From assembly GCA_019915015.1 (NCBI GenBank), contig JAHBBC010000001.1, positions 806,001 to 870,000 on the forward strand: 64,000 bases of DNA, written 5' to 3'. The stretch is from Auriscalpium vulgare. Taxonomy: Eukaryota; Basidiomycota; Agaricomycetes; Russulales; Auriscalpiaceae. Positions 45,149 to 55,691 of this stretch are shown here, piece after piece. Both the position numbers and the translations under genes were made by a program. The notes beneath the pieces were generated by a model. It was not told the DNA's origin. It did not search any database and saw nothing but the letters and a program-made list of their open reading frames with translations. Numbering within the stretch: the stretch's first letter is position 1; every line of letters starts with the position of its first letter.

Positions 45149-45517
45149 ATGTCGAACAACTACAATAATCAGTGGATTCAGGTCAATAATATCAACTACA
45201 ACCAACCACTATTCCTCTACCCTGCGGTGGCCCTCGTCGTTGTACCAGCCCACGGCAACCTCCCCCCGCTCTACTACATGCCTCTGCCCCTGCAGACCGC
45301 ATACCCGATCGTCTCCGGGCAAGGCTTCCACTACGAGGGAGGGATAGGGGACAGCGGCCGCGACGGCGCGTACGGCGGGACAGCACCGCGTTCGCGTCGC
45401 TTCGCGCGTCGCTCCGTGTGCACCAGAGTGCGTCGCTTCTTTGCCGCCATATTCTGTGCGCAGTCCACGGCATTGGGCCGCGGTGAGGCCGATAGCATGG
45501 GACTGGCAGATATTTGA
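45149..45517 (+). CDS. Hypothetical small protein
   Basis: A 122-codon frame from the ATG at 45149, starting with an Asn-rich stretch (MSNNYNNQWIQVNNINYNQP) and a hydrophobic segment (LFLYPAVALVVVPAHG), then an Arg-rich part. No known domain. It may be spurious or part of a longer spliced gene. Confidence 0.3.
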   Translation: MSNNYNNQWIQVNNINYNQPLFLYPAVALVVVPAHGNLPPLYYMPLPLQTAYPIVSGQGFHYEGGIGDSGRDGAYGGTAPRSRRFARRSVCTRVRRFFAAIFCAQSTALGRGEADSMGLADI

Positions 45518-45679
45518 GCGCGGGGCGAGGGGCTAGGTGGAAGACGGGGAGGTGTACATGGAGGAAAAGTTTCATGGAGGAGGTTTGGTTGAAAAGTCGC
45601 GTCGCGGCCAACGGGGAGGGGGCACTGATGAGCCATGTATTCGTGTCACTGTGATTCTGTTTCTTGATATGCACTTGTT

Positions 45680-46730
45680 TTGTTGCTCGCCACCCGCGCG
45701 CGAGCTCCAAGCTCGCTCGTGGAGGTAAGTATTCTGTCTCGCGAGAGGAAGGACCACGTCAAGGGAGATTTGACGTACCGCCCGCGCCGGACGCCCACGC
45801 GCCCTTTTCCCGCCTCGTCGTGCATCGCGCGTCCCGGCACGCGCAACAGCACGCGCACCGCGCTCGCCCTGCCGGGACAGCGCACGCCCTTCCTCCATGA
45901 GGTCCGCGGCTGGCGCGCGTCCGTTGCTGCACCAAGTCGACTCCGCCGCCCGGGCGTGGTCATCAAGTGCGGCAACTACTGGTCGGGCAGGGTCTTCGGG
46001 CCGCTGCGCCTCAAGGTCGTCGAGGTCAGCGGCGCCCCGGAGGAGGGCGAGCGCATGGTGAAACCCAGCGGCTCCTTTTCCCCCGTCATGAGCAAGCCCT
46101 CGCACCGCTCGCCGGCGGACGACACGATCCGGCGCGTGCTCGAGCTCACGCACACAGGCTACCCGTCGCTGCCCCCGCGGTGCGTCGTGCAGTACCTCGA
46201 GTGGCCGGACCTCAACGTGCCTGTCGATCCGCGCGGCGTGCTCAAGCTCATCCGCACGATTGAGCGCGAGACCGAGGTCAGCGAGGAGGCGCGCACTGGC
46301 GCGGGATCCGCAGTCCGGGCGGCGCCGTGCAGCGCACGAGCGACAAGGACTCGCCGAGCGGGACAGGCAGCAGCAGGAGCGGGACGACCAGCGCGCCGCT
46401 CGACGACGTTGTCATGAAGCACGCGCTCGGCGAGCACCCCGTGCTGCTGCACTGCTCGGTGGGCGTGGGCCAGGCAGGTTCGTCGCGGTCGACGCGGTGC
46501 TCAACGGCGTGCGCCGCGAGAGCCTGCTCAAGACGAAGGCCGCAGTGGCCACGGGCAATGCTGGTTCGCAGGAGTCCGGGTGCGACAGCGGCGCGCGCGC
46601 CAGCGGGGTCGTAGCGGGAACGACGCGAGGGGGAGCAGGACCAACAAGTACTGAGGCTGCAACGCACCTTGTGCTCTCACCCCCGGACGCCGCCATGGCG
46701 CCTCGCGGGCATGTACGCGACCGCGCCCTT
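45680..46730 (+). pseudogene. Broken protein tyrosine phosphatase
   Basis: Pieces of a PTP domain lie in three frames, each shifted by -1. Frame A carries CGNYWSGRVFGPLRLKVVEV, LTHTGYPSLPPRCVVQY and LEWPDLNVPVDPRGVL, the usual middle of basidiomycete PTPs. Frame B has HPVLLHCSVGVGQ at about 46432-46473, the active-site loop, but with Gln where the catalytic Arg of HCx5R should be. Frame C continues RFVAVDAVLNGVRRES. The N-terminal part of the domain is missing. At least one residue is lost in the loop. Most likely a pseudogene; sequencing errors may add to it. Confidence 0.7.
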
Positions 46731-47417
46731 CACGCTCACAAACTCGCGGACGCCGTGCACAGAGTTGGGCGCATGCCCCGGGAGCACGAGCACAATGCAC
46801 GCAGCAGCCATGCCACCACCAACGCCGCAGAGAAGCGCAGAGAGACGGCCACGAGCTCCTGCATCAATAGCGGGGCATGCGGTTGCGTCTCGAGAACGTG
46901 CACCGAGGCGGACGAGACCAGCGCTGCTGCGGGAAGTTCTGGTCGCTGTAGGAGGGTGTTGAATGCGCGCAGAGAAAATCGTCTTGAACGTCCATGCGCG
47001 CAGCGAGCACCGCAGCAAGCCGTCTTCCTATGTAAGCACTGTAGCCGCCTCTCCAGATCACGGACTCACAGAGTGTAGCGGGCTATGTTATGCGCGGACT
47101 GCCAGATGGAAAATGCCAGCAGTTCTTGTTGAGTTTCGAGCCATGATACGCGATTACTTAAGCATAATGTTCGCACACTGCGGGCATTGTGGAGACAGAC
47201 TCGTAATTCATACACACAGACCACAGGAATGGACGACGTATCAAATAGCTAATTACTACTGTCGCAATGTCTGTGAACGAGACTCGATGCCCTAGCCCTT
47301 CTCGCTTCGTACTTCGTGGATCGGTGGGCGGAGAAAATCATGTATGCGTGCGTAGCCATGATCAACACTGGCTGCGGACTCGGCGCGGTAGCGATTGGGA
47401 GGGCTGGAGGGCGTCGA
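46731..47417. other. Convergent spacer, no supported gene
   Basis: Between the phosphatase remnant and the 3' end of the FunK1 gene. Nothing recognised. Confidence 0.45.
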
Positions 47418-50016
47418 TTATCCTCCAGCTTCACTGTCCTCAGACTCTGCATATGTGCCTGTGGGTCGATGAGTATCGCGATGAGGGCCACGACGCGGGT
47501 CGACAGACTCTCTCTTCCGTTTCACGCGCACGGCAGTCGGCTCTGGCTTCTTCGGCTCTGGAATGGTCTCCGCAACAGCTATCGCTTCTTTGAGGCACTG
47601 AAGGAATTGCTCGTGCGTGATGGTGCTGGTGGAGATACGCTGATCTTTTGCGTTGTCCCACATGAAGCCGTGCAGTTTCGTCATGCTGGGTTTCATGAAG
47701 TGAAAGTAAGGCGTGTAGAAGTCGAGGAATTTATGGAATTTGGTGACGAGCTTGCCTTTCGCCTGGCTGCAGGTTAGGCGCGTCCCTGAGACCAATGGGC
47801 CCACCAGGTCATGCCAATCTTCATTGGCTTGGCCTGCCACGAACTTGTGTCCCGGCTCCGTGTAGGCGCAGCAGATATAGTTTATGTGCCAGTAAAATCG
47901 CTCGAGATCGTGGAGGGAGGTCTCAATGGTTTCCGGGTCGTCGGCCAGCTCGATTGGTAGCGACAGCATATTGGTCTGGGCGATGTCATTGTACGCGGGT
48001 CGTCAAGCATCACAATGAGAGAACTCACCGGTCGGGGAAGCTTCGCGAACTCTCTATTCGGCATATTGGAATAGATAGCCTGGTCGAAACTCGAGATCAT
48101 ACCGTGGCCGACCTGGACAGAGGGGCGACGCGGGAGAGGTCTCTCGAGAGCCTCTACGGCCGTCTCGAAGCCGATGTTCCTGAGGTTGATGTCGCGATGA
48201 AGAATGTGCGCCTTCTCGGTCAGGATTTTATGCGCTGAGACGTTGGTCAGTGAAAGATATGGCGCACTCAACTGATTTGTGCTTACCCTCGATGATATGT
48301 TTGAAAGCATGTAAGAGTTCGAGCTTCGTGGTAAAGTCACCGATCGGGAGGACGATCGTACTTGTCAGGAGCCGGCAGTGCTTCCGGTAGAAGCCCTCCT
48401 TCTTGTCCTCCCCGACGTTCTTGTCCTCTTCGTCGTTGTCCGCCTCGTCGCGCTGCGTGGACGTCCGGCGCCTCTTCGCATACGAATGCGATCCGTAGGC
48501 TGCGTCGTCTTCACTCGGCTTCTTCTTGTTGATCGGTATACCCTCCCGCGCATTGGCCTTCCTCTTCAATTCCTGGACGGTTTGTCGAGCGCCTGTTAGC
48601 TCCCTTTTCACCATCGCAACATCATCTTGACTCGGTGCAGAGCGACGCTTCGCCGCGAGCACGGCGTCGGACGGGTAATCGTCCAGAAGCACATCCTCTT
48701 CCTTCAAACCGCCCTGTTCCTGCAAACCGTCCTCTTCATCCTCCCCCTGAGGGCCGACGAGCAACGGTACTGCAACACCAGCCTTCTTGGCTGCTGCGAG
48801 AAATGATCCGGTGAGGAACGTACGAGTCGGATCGGGATAGGTGTCTGTGAGCGTGTAAGTCCTGCCATTCCTCTCGACGACGTATGCCCAGGGGGCCGGC
48901 CCGTGAAGAGAATACTCGTTGTAGAGCGTGTAACGGAATTTGTACCACTCGCCCCGGTACTTGACTTGGTCGATCTTGCCTTGTGGTGTCCACTTGACCG
49001 TCTCGTCGATACCCAAGTACCGATCTGGCGCGTAGATGAGGGTTAAGATGAGGCGAAGGATGCGAGGTACTGTGTTGGCGTATGTGAAGCGGACGCGGCC
49101 GTTGCGGTCGAAGATGTTATACTCGATGTAGTAGGGAGTGATCGCGACTGCGAGCACAAAGGATCGGCCAAGCTGAAGTTGAGTGACCACTTTCGCTTTG
49201 TGACACATCGTCTTCTCGATGCGATCTGGGACTTCTGCAGTCGTTGTGAGCTCCACAACGGCTGCGTTCTGCGACCAATCGAATCCGAATTCGACCTCGG
49301 GGAACGAGTCAATCGGTACCGTAGCAATATCTGGTTTTTGAACGTCGAGACCCTTCGGCGGGGAGGTACAGTACTTCGCCGACAATTTCCGTTTGGGTAT
49401 CTAAAGGACGTTTCAGTAATATCCTGCACATAATGGAAATGCTACGCACCAGCTGCGGGAAGTCAATACCGACTCTTTTGAAGATAGCTTCGCAATGTAT
49501 TTCGAATGCATCCTCAGTGAAGTTCCCGGCTGAAAGATGCACGTGGATGTCGCTATAGACTGTCTTCTCGATCTGCTGATATAAACCGGGTGGAAGTGTA
49601 TCGACCCAAGCCGTGGCTTGCAGGTCGAGGCCCTCGCTCTTGATGGCCGGGAGCTCGGTCCTACTGAAGACATCGGCCATGGCTTCGTTTCCGTAGCGTT
49701 GGTTGTCAAGATGACCTTGATGACTCGCCACGTCACCGGAGTATTCTGAAGGCGAGGACTTGAGAGGCGTGATAACCCTCTGCCTCGGCACGTAGGGTCT
49801 TATATTCGGTGTGGCGACGGGGACGCTGTCCGTGCGGCGGTGCGCGGCAGTGGAACCAGCTTGCGAGACGTTCTCTGCGGCGGCGACGGCTGAGTTCTGC
49901 GCGACGGCAGCGGCGGGGAGGGGGAGTGGAGCGTATTCCTCTGAGAAGATGATCGAGTTCGACAGCTCGTGGGTGGATGATTCAGGGCTGCCGGGGCCCT
50001 GAGTATGCGCGTCCAT
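47418..50016 (-). CDS. FunK1-type fungal protein kinase, DFG-like Asp apparently lost
   Basis: Exons 49450-50016, 48287-49400, 48029-48234 and 47418-47975 close to 814 residues with introns of 49-53 nt. FunK1 kinases are expanded in agaricomycetes, with unknown substrates. Typical marks: a beta-rich start (VGIDFPQL, EFGFDWSQNAAVVELTTTAE), RILRLILTLIYAPDRYLGID, FTTKLELLHAFKHIIEAHKIL, the catalytic loop HRDINLRNIGF, and HDLERFYWHINYICCAY, the DxESxxYV-like segment. A long charged insert (about residues 415-520) separates the lobes. Where family members have I-D-F-D-x-A, this one reads S-S-F-D-Q-A (about 48085-48100), so the metal-binding Asp may be missing. The tail is basic (VRVKRKRESVDPRRG). 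Confidence 0.8.
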
Positions 50017-52209
50017 TGTTGCGCGTACTCCTAGTAGATCAGCAACGTGAGATCAGTGGAGGTAGGCCCGATTCGGCTCCGGCGGCTTGCCGGCTTCCTA
50101 GCGCTTCCTTCTGTGCCTCGTGTCTCGCATCTATCCCCTTTCTGTGCCTCCCGTTTTGCCCCTCTGCGTATAACAACAAGACATTCATTCTACTTGGCAG
50201 AATACAAGAGCGGTTCTGACCAGCCTTGAGCGACTTGGAGCCTCTTGGACCAAGTCTGCAGGCATAGCTATTAGCCTGATGGGGCTGGGCGCTGATCATA
50301 TGATACGCGCTGCGGTTCCGGCAGACCCGAGAAGCCCGCCGACAAGCGCTTGGCCGGCCGCGACGCGAAAGGGAGGCCAGCGTGCGTGATATTACATGTG
50401 GGGATGTCCGAAGCTATCTGGTAGAGCATGGTTTTGAGGTGCGAGTCAGCTGCTCGACGTATTGCAGGCATATTGCAGGCGTCGCATGTATGCCAAGTTA
50501 TGTCATTGAGATATGTTACGGAAATACCGCCGAGCCATAATACAAGGGGACGTCCATAAGTACACATGTCCGAGCGGTCGGAATCCGTTTGCAGGCCTAA
50601 TACTGAAGCGGCCTGAGAATTACTTAAGGCCCTGAGGACTTACATTCGCAGGCGACGCCGCAGATGCGCATTCCCTGGCCCCGTTTGTTCCCAGTACAGC
50701 ACCTTGTGGGAACTATAAGTATTCATTTATATGCGGACGATGGGAGGGAATAACAAAATATACGAATCTTACACACAGCACAGTTCTCCTGCCAATGCGT
50801 GTGTTTTCTGGCGCTCTAAGGGAGTGACCTAGTGGGAGAGATATCAGTGTGAGCTCGGCGGAGACTTACTGCCCGTCGCCGTACACTTCCTGACGTGATC
50901 CGCCAGCCCAGCCAAACCGCCAAGAAGACGCCGCGGCGCCGCGGTGCTCCGGTGCTCCTGCACGCGCCGGTGGTCGTCCGGGAAAGCCACCCACGGGCCC
51001 GGGGCACCGCGCAGCTGGTCCGCCTGCGCAGCGGGGTCGCGGAGAAAATGGCCACCGAGGTAGTCGAGGTAGTGCACATACATACACGTGCGAGAGCGGA
51101 GCACAGCACGCATGTCGAGTACCGGCAAGAGATCTAGATAAGGGGTACGTCGGACTGAGCTGAGTGCATGCAATGTGATTGAGTGGCGCGTTCGAGGGTG
51201 CTGCGGTGCACGGGAGGGAGTGCAGTGAACGATGCGCAGATACGGTAGACAATCCAGCTAGTCCGGATGTGAGAGGTTGTGCTTTCCTTGTAGAGCGTGA
51301 GCCCGCCTGCACCGTCGGACTTTCTCCGCTCCCGTGGCCTTGAGCGCTGCCATGGTGCCATCGCGCAGCATCTAATGCTTCAAGACCTGCAGCACGGCGG
51401 TGTCAGGATGTACCTTGAAGCAGCAGCCTGCTAATGGCTCAAGCGCTCAATACCTGCACTGGCAGGGCATCTCGACAATGAACAGGCGAGGCCATGCGCC
51501 CGCGCGTTCCGGCTCTACATGCTGGCGGGCTGAACACATGGCCGCCATACACGGCCATTGACTGCGTGTGTGCTCGCCAGCAGCGCCGAGCGTCTCGAGT
51601 GGTGCGTGGATGGGCCAGACCCCGGCCGCCAGAGGACAACGGCGGCGCCATGTCGCCTGCGTTCCTGCCCACGCGCACAAGCCCGGCGTGAACGGGCCGC
51701 GCAAGCATGGGCAGGGCAAACGCGACGCGGGCTCACCATGGGTTGACTCGCGTTCGTGCGTCGTACGTGCACAGCGGTGCACTTGCGCCGAGAGGAGCAG
51801 GGGGGAGATGTGCACGGCGCGGTGTGTATAGGCCGCCGTGGGGACCGAGGAACGCTGCGAGGACAATGCGTGTATCGCGTCGCGGGCTGGCGAGTGGAGG
51901 CGTCGTGGGGAGTGCGCAGGGACAGGGCGTCGTGATATGCTCACCAATAGCAATACGCACTGCTGGAACAAAAGACGAGACAATGATGTTTGCCAGCTAA
52001 ATGATAGGTACCAGCTGGGTGTGGCCGCCGCCTTCCTAATTCATATGTGGCTCTCGGCTTCTTCCGCGCACCTCCATCTGCTTCGCCCACTTCCGCGCAG
52101 CGGCGCTTTTGGACTAAAAAAGGGTGCCAGACTGAATCATGGTTGGGGAAAGTGGTAAATTTAATTGCAGATTTTCAACTCCTGTACATACTGGAAGGCA
52201 GATGAACCA
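50017..52209. other. Intergenic left of the transposase island
   Basis: No supported gene. It includes the inverted repeat copy at 51670-52010. AT-rich sequence typical of the transposase unit begins at about 52140. Confidence 0.5.
51670..52010 (-). repeat. Inverted, diverged copy of the Est1-like gene's upstream region
   Basis: The reverse complement aligns with 57845-58130: both begin ATCATTTAGCTGGCAAA, continue CATTGTCTCG, share TATTGGTGAG, CGCATTGTCCTCG, GCACATCTCCCCC, CTGCTCCTCTCGGCGC, GACGCACGAACGCGAGT and TTGCGCGGCCCGTTCACGCC. Identity is high in blocks with indels between them. Confidence 0.8.
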
Positions 52210-55200
52210 CTAAACTACATCCCCCTCCTCATCTACATCCCCCTCATCTCCCAAGTTGAGCTCATCCAAATTGAGTATGTGTAGTCCTGGGTGCTTTCTC
52301 AATATGTGAACTCTGCACTCAAACTCTACAGTACCAATTAGGTTCTGGATCAATTTCACTGGTAGAGCTTCAATAGCCCTTCCCCATTTTCCTTTCCACC
52401 TCTTCAAGTGCAGCTTACAGTCAATCAAAGGAATAAATACAACATATGCTTCAGAGGTTCCAACAACTTCATAATATGCCAATGCTTGTCCAAATACAGG
52501 GTCTTCTCTCTCATCTACTACAGCCTCAAAATGTTTACTTGATCGTGTAACCGGTTTTCCCAATGTTTCAAAGAGTTTAGAAGTCAATGTCTTTTTATTT
52601 GGAATTGAATACTTCGCCCATCGACAAAGCTCCAAATTGGTATCAATAGGGTGCTTTCGATATTTACAAATAGCACTCAAATGGGACCGAAACTCTGAGG
52701 TTTGATTTTTTCTCTCAGATTTTTTGATTGCCACTTCTTTGATAAATGTCTTCTTTTTAGTCTCTGGTTTTACATATGCCAATGAGGGCTCATACAGCAA
52801 GAGCACTCTCATAAGCTCCCTTTCCCAGATGATAGTAGCCATATTTGCAAATGGTGCCTTTTTGGACCGGATTTTGTGTCCCATTTCTCCTATAGCCCGT
52901 TCAACAGTTGCTTGGGATCCCAGTCTTATTGACCCATACCATTCAATATGAGTGGGGATATGGATCAGTTGAAAGATACAAAGTCTGCACCGAGAAACCT
53001 TTTCAGGATCCTCGCCAACATAAATTGTTTCATACTCTTCAAGAAAATCCTTTATCAGGGAGTGAAAAACCCTAAGTTCTGATGGTGAATGTGATCGAAT
53101 AGCCATGGCAATATCTGCAATTTCTACAAACTTTGCAAAGTTTGATAACACAGTGGGATTAAAACCCAGCTCTGTACCTAGTGGAATGATGTACCAATGC
53201 AATAATGCCATCCACTCAAATATTTTATATTGACTTTGACGTTTTAAGAATGGATCCCGGATAGGCCCACAAAAACAAGGAGGAAGTGTACACATGGCTT
53301 CACTGACAAGTCTCCCTAATGTCTCAGCTTTATAAGTGCTAAGATGGCACATTTCTTCTGGAGCACTAAAAGTTGTCCACAGATCCCACAAATAGGCCAT
53401 ACAATTTTCATATATCAGATGAAACGGATCAAGGGGAAAAAATGATGGATGGAGAAAAGCAGGGCTAAACATGCAGAGCGGCATCCTGGATATCCCACTC
53501 ATCTTGGTAACTTTGTTACTTGCAGTCTTGCTTTTAGCTTGATTTAATTTCTCAAGAGTCTCTCGATAATGAAGCTCAGTCCGCATAGGTAATTTGAGAA
53601 GATCATATTTTTTTGGTCGATCTGGATTATACCTCAGACTTTCTGGAGGAGAACATGGATAATACTGTGCCTTTGCCCCCTTTTTCAGGCTGCTTTGAGC
53701 ACCCCGTATCATACTGAATCTGTCTCCAAATAATGCTGTATGTCCAGCCATGCCATTGAGCTTAGCAGAACCTAGCATATCACCAAGAACCATGCACAGA
53801 TATGTTCGTTGAATATAATAATGTGAATCAATTACATCCCAAATCCAAGTCCCCTCTGAAAGCTGTGCCATTTGTCTGAACAGACCAAAAAGAAAAGATT
53901 CTATATGTCCAGGGGGTTGAGGTCCTGGTATTGCCAGGGGTATCACAATATTTTTGGTCTTATAGCGTAACTCAGCTGGGAAGTTGAGCAATTCTAGTAT
54001 CAATACCCAGGTGTCTGATTGCTTCTTCATTGTGAGTTGTGCACCATCTGTTGACAGTGCTAATGCAATATCTCTTTGATCCTGAAACAATCCCTGTGCT
54101 TGGTAATGGTGTCTATGCACTGTTCCACTTGCAAAGTCTGAGAACCTTGAAGCTTCTGCTACTAGTTTCAAGGTTTCTTTCAAACATCGATCTCTACTCC
54201 GAATTAAATCAGAGGTGTCAGCATTTGCAAAAAGAGCTTGTATAGTGGCAATTAGGGGCAAAGACATCATTTGAGCACGTGGTTTTGGCTTTAAGGTAGC
54301 CTTTGACTGAGGCCTATATCGAGGCTGCCCACATATCTTCCCTTTCTTCTTATAAGGGCATGCAGTCAGTTGCTCAAATTCACCTGAGTATGCTATGCAA
54401 CTGTTAGGACATATATCTATTTTGATAGGCTGCAGGCCAGTGATTTTAGTGGCCAATTTTCTGACACTGTACAGACTGATAATCTTTGTGTTGCTTTCCT
54501 CTTGGAGAACATGACCATGCTCTATGTAAGCCTGTACAGTGCCATTTGTCTTCTTCCAAGCTATCCAATGCTTTAATGATAGCCTTTCAGATGCTGTAAG
54601 AGGGATCTTGGTAGGAATGTCCACAGGGACAGGAGGGCATGTGTACCCATCAAGAAGTGTCTTTTTGATTTCAGCTGCTGAGTCTGGAAGCTGCCAGAAA
54701 AATTCTTCTTCTATGTCTGATGTACTTGATGATTCATCCTCTGAATCAGCATGATTTGTGATAGCTTCATCACTTGAATCAGTATCATCTGTAATTGCTT
54801 CATCAACATCCTCCCCACTTGATTCTTCAGCAATATCCAGAATATTGTTGTTAAGTTCATCAGGATCATCAAAATCATCATCTGGACTCCATGTGCCCTC
54901 ATCAGGATTACCATGGGCTTTATCTTTGTCATCATTTAGACCAACCATAGGTTCATCCACATCATGAGATTCATTCACATCATGAGATTCATCCACATCA
55001 TGAGATTCATCCACATCATGAGAGTGGTGGTCATTATCTTTTTCTTCCATTAGATGAGAAGCAATTGAATGCATAGATGGGGAGTTCCCAGCATCCCCAG
55101 CATCCACAGGCAAGATGTCTCTAGATGAATCCTCCTGGAATAAATGAGGATCTTCAAGGATCAAATACTGAGTAGTAGTCAGATAAGATAACCCTTAACT

Positions 55201-55474
55201 CACCTTGATCAATATGAGTATTTCTCTCTTGAGCCCTTTGACCTATGAAAATGTCAGAATTTTGGATTCAGAGGCACACAATAACAAACATGCCTGAAAT
55301 CTGATCTAACACCCCCTGGCATCGATCTAGTCCGGCCTGGATGACATCAAGAAACTCCTGGGTATGGTCTTGGGGCCGTGAGATGATCTTCCGGTCATAA
55401 GCCATGTGCTTTTTGATTGTATTTACTTGAACAATGCTCTTGGGATGGCACTTTGAGCAGTAACAGTAGGGCAT
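52210..55474 (-). CDS. Tnp2-type DDE transposase (CACTA/EnSpm superfamily), intact
   Basis: Exons 55294-55474, 55204-55242 and 52210-55151 close to 1053 residues. Intron 1 (55243-55293) has a GC-AG border (GCATGT);intron 2 (55152-55203) is GT-AG. The start MPYCYCSKCHPKS has a Cys/His cluster like the N-terminal zinc finger of agaricomycete Tnp2 proteins. An acidic region with four tandem SHDV(D/N)E units follows, then a second cluster (IDICPNSCIAYSG, TACPYKKKGKIC) and the nuclease-type core (LALSTDGAQLTMKKQSDTW, VIPLAIPGPQPPGHIESFLF, KLNGMAGHTALFGDR). The gene is AT-rich with A/T-ending codons, unlike its neighbours, which suggests recent arrival. No terminal inverted repeats were found next to it. 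Confidence 0.8.
54950..55025 (-). repeat. 18-bp coding tandem repeat in the transposase
   Basis: Four 18-bp units (TCATGAGATTCATCCACA type) encode SHDVDE, SHDVDE, SHDVNE and SHDVDE in the acidic N-terminal region. Confidence 0.85.
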
Positions 55475-55691
55475 TGCGAATTGCGCGGGTAGGTGCTCGT
55501 GGAGGCGGTAGAAGAGAACGCGTGGAGGCAGTAGCTGAGAAAGCGAGGACGACGATCAGCGAATCGATTATCAGGCGCGTGCCGTCGGTCCGCGGGCCGC
55601 GCTCTCGTCGCTAGTACAGTTGAATTCTATACTATGCTATCCAGACTGTCCCATGTGAACAAATTCATCATACTACCTAGTCCACTTTCTG
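55475..55691. other. Spacer between transposase and dioxygenase
   Basis: About 215 bp, GC-rich from 55480 to 55615, marking a sharp change of composition directly upstream of the transposase ATG. No gene seen. Confidence 0.5.

Noticed and set aside
54950..55025. Possible CRISPR-like or satellite array
   Set aside because: The four 18-bp units have no spacers and are in-frame coding repeats (SHDVDE) of the transposase; no CRISPR array exists in the window.
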